A DNA stretch of 64,000 nucleotides from Epichloe hybrida. Its lineage: Eukaryota > Ascomycota > Sordariomycetes > Hypocreales > Clavicipitaceae. Each line of letters starts with the position of its first letter. The first letter of the stretch is position 1. The notes beneath the pieces are model-generated. The model was not told the DNA's origin. It did no database searches and saw only the letters and a list, made by a program, of their open reading frames with translations. The stretch covers positions 1,426,001-1,490,000 of the forward strand of contig JAFEKR010000010.1 of NCBI GenBank assembly GCA_019022495.1, written 5' to 3'. Below are positions 56,700 through 64,000 of the stretch, piece after piece. A program made the position numbers and the translations under genes.

Positions 56700-59600
56700 G
56701 TCCCCTTTTTATAATAGTCCTATAAATTATCCTATAGGTAATTAATCCTATTCCTTACTTATTATTATTAAGTGCGTAATGTATTTGCCTTACTAGCTAT
56801 TACGTAGTAATAGTAATTACCTTACTTCTATGCCTTAGTTTTATAGTGCGCGTAATATGTTTACCTTACTAACCTATTATTTATTATAGTCTCTAGCCTT
56901 ACCCTTACTAGTTTATTAATTACTTAATATAGGTTTAAAACTATATATAAATATCTTACTTAGTTTCTTTTTTATATCTTACCTTCCCTTATATAACACT
57001 ATCCCTTTACTATTATAATTCTATTATACCTTCCTTTTTATTCTATTAGAACCTCCTTCTTAAATAATTATTCTCCTATTAGAATATACCTTATAATCTA
57101 TCTAACCCTCCTCTGCCCCTAGCTAGTCTTACTATGCCTTTAGCTTATTTTATTAGTAAGTTTCTTATAAAGGGTAACTTAGATAATAATTAATATACTA
57201 CTCCCTAATTAGTCTAGTGCCCTTATAGGCTATATATAAAATAAGCCCTTACTACTAGCATTTTAGAATATTATTTACCTAAATCTAGAGAATTATGCTC
57301 TTTATATTAGAAGTAATACCTTTCCTATATATAGTATACTAAGCTTTTATTTACTAACTCTTATCTTTATTATATACTAAAGGATATTAAGGTAAAGATT
57401 ACTATAGGTATATATATTATTAAACCTAAAGTCCCTAAAACTTAAGGTATAAAAAAGAAAATACCTATACTATCCTAAAGGTTTTACTACCTTATTAGTT
57501 AGTAAAACTCCTTTCTTACCTAGGCTTAGTTTAATCTAGCTTCTATTTAGTTAGCCCTTAGGGTATTCCCTATTACTAATATTACTATAATAAATATAAC
57601 TAGTCTTAAAATTACCCCTTTTATTAGCACTAGCCCTTTAGCTAGCTATAGTATAGCTTATTTTATATAGTAAGCTATAAGCGTTTTATTTTAATAAAAC
57701 TAATAAGTTATTAGCGAACTAATTATAATATATAAAGAGATATATAAGTAATCTTCTATACTTCTCTAAGCTTTAATGCCTTATTACTAGGATAAAATCT
57801 AGTAATATATTTAAATTACTAGATTAAGTAATAAATCTCCTTTTTATTACCACTAGTAACTTTTACGCCTCCCCTCTATAATAAGTCTAACTTATAATTA
57901 TATTCCTAGAGCCTTAGGAGCTAGCTATTCTCTAGCTAAAAATAATACTCCTCCCCCCCTTAGTTATTTTTCTCTTACTTATTACTTACTTACTAAGTCT
58001 TCTATTATACTCTCTCCTATATATATACCCTATACTAACCCTATTTACACTATCTAAGTCCTAGGTTATACCTAAGGTAAATAAGGTAAATAACTTATTA
58101 TACTATAACCTTTACCTAGTAATAATAATGCTATAGCTATAGTAGTAGTAGCCTAACTCTAAATAAAGGTAATATACCCCTATTTATCTTCTCCTAGTAA
58201 TTTAGGTAATAACTTAATAGATAATTATCCTTATTAAGTAGTAGTAGTAAAATATAGTAATTTAGTGCCTTAGGTACTTATAGGAGTCTTTATAGGTATA
58301 TAAGTCTTTTAAAATTAATTTAGTCTATTATTATATTATATATCTCCCTATTTTGCCTTAAACTTATTAAGGGCCTATATTTATACTATATTCTCTAATA
58401 GTTCCTATATAGGCTATATATAACTTACTTACTTAATAAGTATATTATATCTTTTACTCTAGCCTAAGGCATTCTAAGCTACTAGGATTTACTTAACTTA
58501 ATATTCCTTAATAAGTTTATTATTACTTTCTATAAGGACTTATTTTAGTCTAGGATAGGAGTCCTAGAGCTTCTAACTAGGGAAAGAGTTCTTTATAGTG
58601 TATTTAATAAAGTTTATATAAAATACTAGGTAAATACCTCTTAGGATATTAAGCTATACTATAAGTAATATTAGGACTTTTATAACTATATACTTTACTA
58701 TTACTTAATTAAGTTTCTATAAGAAGTGGTTAGTTTTAATATTTTTAAGTAAAAGCTATACCTTATCTTTAACCTAAAACCATTTTACTAGCTAATATAA
58801 AGCAAATATAGTGTCTTACTACCTTTATTATATATAGGCTATTATAGCTTATACTAGATAAGTACTCTCCTAAAGGTGCTTAAGAAACTATATTACTTAC
58901 CTCTTTAGTGTTATTATAAAAGCAAATATATTTAGCAGTGCCTAGACTAGCTCTAGGTTATAGCTATATAGTAGCTTATTTAGGCTAACTTCTATTATAG
59001 AAAATAGCCTATTATTAATTATAAGCTAGTAAGTAACTAGATATTTTAGCTAGTTAAACTATAAGAAGGAGACTATAATATATAGTATTACTTATACCTC
59101 TTAGTTTACTTACTTTATACTACTATTAGTCTATAAGTAATATAATATAAAAAGTAACTAATTAATCCTAAGTAAGGAGTATAATATTATCTAAAACTTT
59201 CCTAACTAATTTAAACTATAATCTATAATAATTAATTATAAAAACCCCCTAAACCACTACTAAACTATTTTAAACCTCTTTATATATTCCTTAGCTCCTA
59301 TAGAAGTTATAGCCTTAAGCTAAATAAATTTAAAGAGTTAATCTATAATAACTATTAAGTATTATAGCTTTTCTAAGGATAGTGCTAGTAAGTTTATTAT
59401 AAAGTTAATAGAGATTTATAACTAAAACTAGTTAAGGATAGGTAAAGGCTTTAGTAAGCCCTAGCACTATTAATAGCTCTTATAATTACTATAGTAGTAA
59501 TAGTTATAAATAAACTTAGTAATATCTTATAATATCCTATCCTAGTAAAACTACTATTATAAGATTTAGAATATAGTATTATAGCCTAGGTGCCTTACTA

Positions 59601-62600
59601 CTAGTAAATTATAGTATTACTATATTAGGGTTATTATAAGAGGCTCCTACGCTAGGACCTAGGTATAGCCCCTAAACTAAAGTGCCTTATAAGCGCTTAT
59701 AAAATAATTTACTACTTACTCTCTTATAAGTACCTTAATAGGAAACCTCTAGGCCCCTTCCTAAATAGCCCTTAATTAAATACTATATATAAGGTTAGAG
59801 ATAATAGCCTAGTCTTATAAGATCTAAAGGTATTTAGTAGTAAAGAGAACCTTACTAGTTAGTAGTAATACTATACTACTATTATCTTACCATTTATCTA
59901 GTATTAGTAAGAGCTATATAATAGTAATAGGTTATAGGATATATTCTATTCTAGAGGTTACCCCTTCTTAGTCCTATTCCCTTTAAGAAAGAGTATTAAG
60001 CTACTATACTTATATACTAGGTTTATACTAGAGGTAAAAATTAAATAGCGTAAGTGTGTTTGCTTATTAAGCTTATTACTCTAATATTAACTAGGGAGTT
60101 ATAAAGTACTCTAGGTTCTTATAGTCTATATAGATTATAAATAGACTAGAAATGCCTTATAGCTTAGCTAACTATGCCTTAAGGCATAAGATAATAGCTA
60201 ATAATTCCTTATTATAAATTATATAGTTTTTTTATAAGGTTATAAGGCTAGTAAAGTAATAAGTAACTAGGTATATAACGCTATCCTAGCCTTACTAGGA
60301 AAGGCATTCTCTAATAGCTATTCCTAAATAATTAGCTTTTACTATTATAGGGAGATCTAAGTCCTATTATACTAGTACTAGGTATGTAATAAAGGTATCT
60401 TTTAGCCTATTAAAGGCATTATTCTCTTTAAGTCCTTATTAAAAAGGGATATTTCTCTTAGTTAATTATATTAGTAATACTACTAGTTCTAAAAAGTTAC
60501 TAATAAAGTTATAGTAAAAGTTAGTAAACCCTAGGAAGCTATAGACCCCCTAAAGTTTTATTAGGGCTACTTACTCCCTAATAGCTATAACCTTTGCTAG
60601 GTCTAGATAGATAGAATAACTTACTATAATAATATATTCTAGGTATTAAACCTCCTTTACTATAAACATAGACTTATTAAGGTCTAAGTATAAACCTATA
60701 TCCCTTAGGTAGCCTAATATTAACTAGACCTTAGCTATATAGTCTTTCCTTAATCCCCCTAAGTAAACTAAGATATTATCTAAGTATACTATAATAAAGT
60801 CCCCTAATATATCCCCTAAGGACTTATTAATATAATATTAGAATATTACTAGTATGCTAGCTAGGCTAAAGGGGTAAACTAGCCACTTAAATAGCCTAAA
60901 CCTATTTTAAAATACTATTAGGTGCTCCTAGCCGTTAGTAATCTATAGCTTATAAAATACTATATAAATATTTACCTTTATAAACTAGTGTACTTAGGAT
61001 AAGAAATAGAGTGTTTCCTTAATTAATAAGAGAGAATAGTAATCCTATGCTATTATCTTATTAAGAGTATAGTAGTTTATATAAAAACGCTAACCCCTAT
61101 TAGCCTTTTTAATAAGAAGGACTAGAGCTATAGCTAATAATAAGCTAGCATAGATCTAACCTTTATCTATTAAGTCTATAATTTAGCGCCTAACCTTTAG
61201 AAGCTAGTCCCTTAGTATATTATATAGTAGTCCCTAAGGGAGCGTTAGTTTAGACCTATTCTAATTCTTATATAAGTATATATAGTAATTAAGGGACCCT
61301 TAATAAGGAGGAAGGCTATTAGCTCTAGCCTTATTAAAAAGGTCTATAAAGTTAGCTAACTCCTTAGGTAATATTAATATATCTAGGCTATTAGGTTTTA
61401 TCTTAGGCACTATAATTTATAGTACTATTATTATCTCCCTAAGGCTTATGGTAATAAATGTTATAGAAGTGTCCCTCCTATAGTATACCTAGTGTGCTTC
61501 TATAGTATATAAGGACTTAATAATCCCCTATACTAGAGTCTTTACCTTATATATAGAGGCTTTAGAGATATATAAGCCCTTTATTACTCTAATAACTAAT
61601 TACTATTTAGCTATATAAATAACTATATTATAATATTCTAGCTATAGTATCCTAAGTATAATATCTTATATAAGGCCTAGGATAATATATAAATACACTA
61701 ATAACTCCTAGCTATTAATATCTATTCTAGTGCGTACTATATAAGTAATTAAGGAGGTATCCTCCTATACTCTCTTTCCCTTTCTTTTTATTTTCACTAT
61801 AGTCTAGATATATTTTCTTTTTAGTAAATATATAAGCTCTAGGCTAAACTATTTTACTACTAACTTACTTATAGCACTATAATAATTATAACTATAATTA
61901 ATTTAAATATTAATATAATAATATATATTAAAGAGTATAGGAATTAAGAATAGTAATTAGTCTATATATTATACTATATCCTATTCTAACTCTATATAGC
62001 TTAAATAGTTATCCTATATTATAGTATATAGTTAGCCTCCTTGCCCTTATATAAGACTTTACTTAAGGGCTACTTATTTTCTATAAGGGGAATATTTACC
62101 TCCTTATTTACGCTTTCCTTATCTGCTTTATATAAGTTAATACTAACCTATAGGTAATAAGGCAGGAGAAAGGTATACTCTTAAATATAGTAGTCCTTAG
62201 ATTTATATTATAAGTAGTATTTTTTCTAATAGCATTTAGCTAACTTTACTTCTAATACCTATTTAGCCTATTATATATTTATAGTAGGCTTTAGACTTTT
62301 CTCCTTCTTAACTAGCCTATTTTATTTTCCTAATTAAGTCCTTACTATATATACCCTAGTTATTAGTATATTACCCTTATAGTTAGTCTAAGGTATAAGT
62401 TTAGCTAGCTATAGTCTATATTAAAACTAGTACTTATTCTCTATAGTAAGGGCCTTAATATTAACTATAATCTTATAGTACTATATAATAGCTATATACT
62501 ATATACTCTAGCTAATACCCTAGCTTATACTAATTTCTCTTAAATACTTATTAAGTGCTTATTAAAGCTTTACTAGCTTTATATTATCCCCCTAATAATC

Positions 62601-63320
62601 CTCTCTTACTAATAAAAGCTTCTTTATAAAGTAAATAAAGAATATAGAAAATAGCTTCCCTAAGCCTTATTTTATCTAGTTAAGCTCTATAAAGGCTATC
62701 TCCTATTTATATAAATTAAAGAATATAAACCTAAGGTACTCTAGAAATTTAGCTAGGTTAAAATTATAAATACTACCTTATTTAAAGAAAGTAGCTACCT
62801 AGAACTAGACTTTAGAGAATAGGTTCTAGTAAATAAATATTTACTTATTCTTATTAGTTTTAATAAAGTCCTTATTTACCTATAGCTTATATTCTATTAG
62901 GAACCTTTATATAGTAAATAAGGCCTTATTACTATTATATAAGTTATCTATAAGAATAGGTTTTTATTTTACCCTAGGTATAGTTAAGACTAGGTTAAAG
63001 GTAAGAGATAAAGTAAGGTTAACTATTAGGGTATTAGGCTAGGCTATAATAGGTAATTAAGTTAAAGGTCCTATAGTGTTTATAGCTATGTATTATTAAA
63101 GGCATATAAGCTTCGCTATTTACTTATTAAGCATAAGTTAAAGCGTTTTAAATTAGGCTTATTAAGCTACTAGTAGTACTATAGTATTAGATAGAGAAGT
63201 TATTATCCCTTAGCTAGGTTAGTCTTATAGTTAAAGCATGTCTATTATATTTATTAATATATCTATCAGTATTTCTATTATATCTTTTAGTAGTTATTAA
63301 AAAGAACTAAAGGAAGTCTT
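56700..63320 (-). pseudogene. Gypsy-F gag-pol
   Basis: Minus strand. RT around 60,400-61,150: ALVLLIKKANRG then FYINYYTLNKIIAQDYYSL ('KKADGGLRFCVDYRALNK.T..D.YPLP'), RFGLFKWLVYPFSL ('R.G.FE..VMPFGL'), and DFIIVYLDNILV near 60,770-60,800, with YLDD changed to YLDN. Farther along, SFLGFTNFYYNFI ('FLGLANFYRRFI') confirms the RT/RNase H connection. Integrase should lie at 58,600-59,700, where fragments such as SILVV-like and PNIVILQFTSSKAPRL are visible but weak. The gag lies to the right (about 61,700-63,300) with a Cys/Tyr-containing stretch near 62,210 that may be a damaged zinc knuckle. Confidence 0.85.
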
Positions 63321-63325
63321 TTAAT

Positions 63326-63542
63326 TATTATAGACTAGCCCCTAGGTAACTATAATAGGGTATTAATATAGTATTAAGAGACTTAAGGAGAAAGAAAAAA
63401 GAATAAGAGGCTATCCCTAGTAGTGCCCCTTATACCCCTTAGGCTACTTATATAAGCCTCCTTTCCTTACCCTAACTGCTTCTGCCACTCCCCTCTTTAA
63501 CTACTATACGGACAATGCTTAGGCAAAGCCCAAGCCCTTACA
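63326..63542 (-). repeat. Gypsy-F 5' LTR (right copy)
   Basis: 217 bp. The inner end is mutated (TATTATAGACTAG) and the outer end intact (ATACGGACAATGC ... AAGCCCTTACA). Confidence 0.95.
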
Positions 63543-63547
63543 GGAAT

Positions 63548-64000
63548 ATAATATAGTATAAAGAAAACTAAAAATAAACTACTAAAGTGTTTAGCCTAGA
63601 GATAACTATTTACTACTATATACTTAGTATTATTATTAAGGGTTTTCTAATAAAGTATATATTTATTAAGAACTTAGTAATAAAGATTAAAAAAGTAAAT
63701 AAAGTAAATATAATTTAGGTAACTATAAGATACCTCTAAGGTAAAGGCACTTAGTAAATTACCTTAATTCTTAGACTAGCTAAAGTTAAAGATACTAATA
63801 AAATATACTAAGATAAAATAATATTTAAAGTAAAGCTATTCTAAGCTAAACTATATAATAAAACCTTATAACCTAAGTAGTGCTATAATTACTTCTAAAT
63901 AAAATATATTACTAAGTTTTATAAGGTAATACTAAGGTATAGTAAGTATAAAGCTAGCTAGTATAAGGATAAAGAGGTATTATACCTTATAATAAATAAA
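63548..64000 (+). pseudogene. Tad1-like LINE ORF1, zinc-knuckle part (continues past window end)
   Basis: Continuation of 55,441-56,454 after Gypsy-F. The reading IRYLQGKGTQ, LILRLAKVKDTNK then IIFKVKLFQAKLYNKTLQP corresponds to the 'W.RPP..K..ASL.VE...PE.ANR.I..G' to 'V..FD...R..QC' segment of Tad-type ORF1. A knuckle at 63,881-63,922 reads C-Y-N-Y-F-Q-I-K-Y-I-T-K-F-Y (C-X2-C-X4-H-X4-C with Cys and His changed to Tyr), followed by a second, RYSKYKASQYKDKE. Cys/His-to-Tyr changes are G-to-A or C-to-T, as RIP predicts. The RT-bearing ORF2 would lie beyond 64,000. Confidence 0.78.

Larger units (their letters stand above)
56455..63542 (-). mobile_element. Gypsy-F: full-length Ty3/gypsy retrotransposon nested in the LINE
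   Basis: LTRs of exactly 217 bp at 56,455-56,671 and 63,326-63,542 (TGTTATGG ... CCTTACA). They are flanked by the perfect duplication GGAAT (56,450-56,454 and 63,543-63,547). It is 7.1 kb. RT is read on the minus strand. RIP-inactivated. Confidence 0.95.

Overview
This window looks like a repeat-filled, AT-rich block of a filamentous ascomycete (Pezizomycotina) genome. I see no intact cellular gene, rRNA, tRNA or CRISPR array. It contains broken Ty3/gypsy, Ty1/copia, hAT, LINE and miniature elements stacked inside one another. Almost every difference between repeat copies is C/T or G/A, and CAA, CAG and TGG codons have become TAA or TAG. This is the signature of repeat-induced point mutation (RIP), a fungal genome defence. 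The species cannot be named from this sequence.

Left third (1-21,294). A hAT transposase gene on the minus strand, with at least six short GT-AG introns, is split into 19,105-20,866 and about 1,036-1,502. It was split by a full-length Ty1/copia element (Copia-1, 1,503-19,104, plus strand, 811-bp LTRs, duplication TATTA). The leader of Copia-1 was itself split by a 10.4-kb Ty3/gypsy element (Gypsy-A, 2,368-12,772, minus strand, 197-bp LTRs). Three layers are therefore datable by nesting.

Middle (21,295-38,711). A region with about 323-bp tandem repeats and (TGTAT)n tracts is followed by two members of one gypsy family in opposite orientations: D1 with its 468-bp LTR at 25,059-25,526, and D2 with its LTR at 34,434-34,901. 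Between them lie a pol fragment and two tandem partial copies of another element (E) that carry coding-type repeats. Next come hAT-like non-autonomous elements with CAGAG termini and 8-bp duplications, one nested in another, and the 3' end of a copy of Gypsy-B (37,894-38,670).

Right part (38,712-64,000). A short TIR element (38,861-39,288) precedes a second copia copy (Copia-2, 39,462-47,163, duplication AACTC). Copia-2 carries a 534-bp LTR retrotransposon in miniature (44,837-45,370, 174-bp LTRs, duplication ATGCT). A 232-bp hAT MITE follows (47,201-47,432, duplication TAAATAGC), then Gypsy-B (47,553-55,435, duplication TTAAT). Last is a Tad1-like LINE ORF1 (plus strand) split by Gypsy-F (56,455-63,542, duplication GGAAT).

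Two observations stand out. First, in every element with two LTRs the RIP-type differences change polarity near the middle of the LTR: the outer half of each LTR is preserved and the inner half is mutated. Second, the miniature LTR element has a perfect hairpin in its LTR that is complementary to the first bases after the LTR, which would permit self-priming. Coordinates of LTRs and target duplications were read base by base; coordinates of decayed coding regions are approximate.
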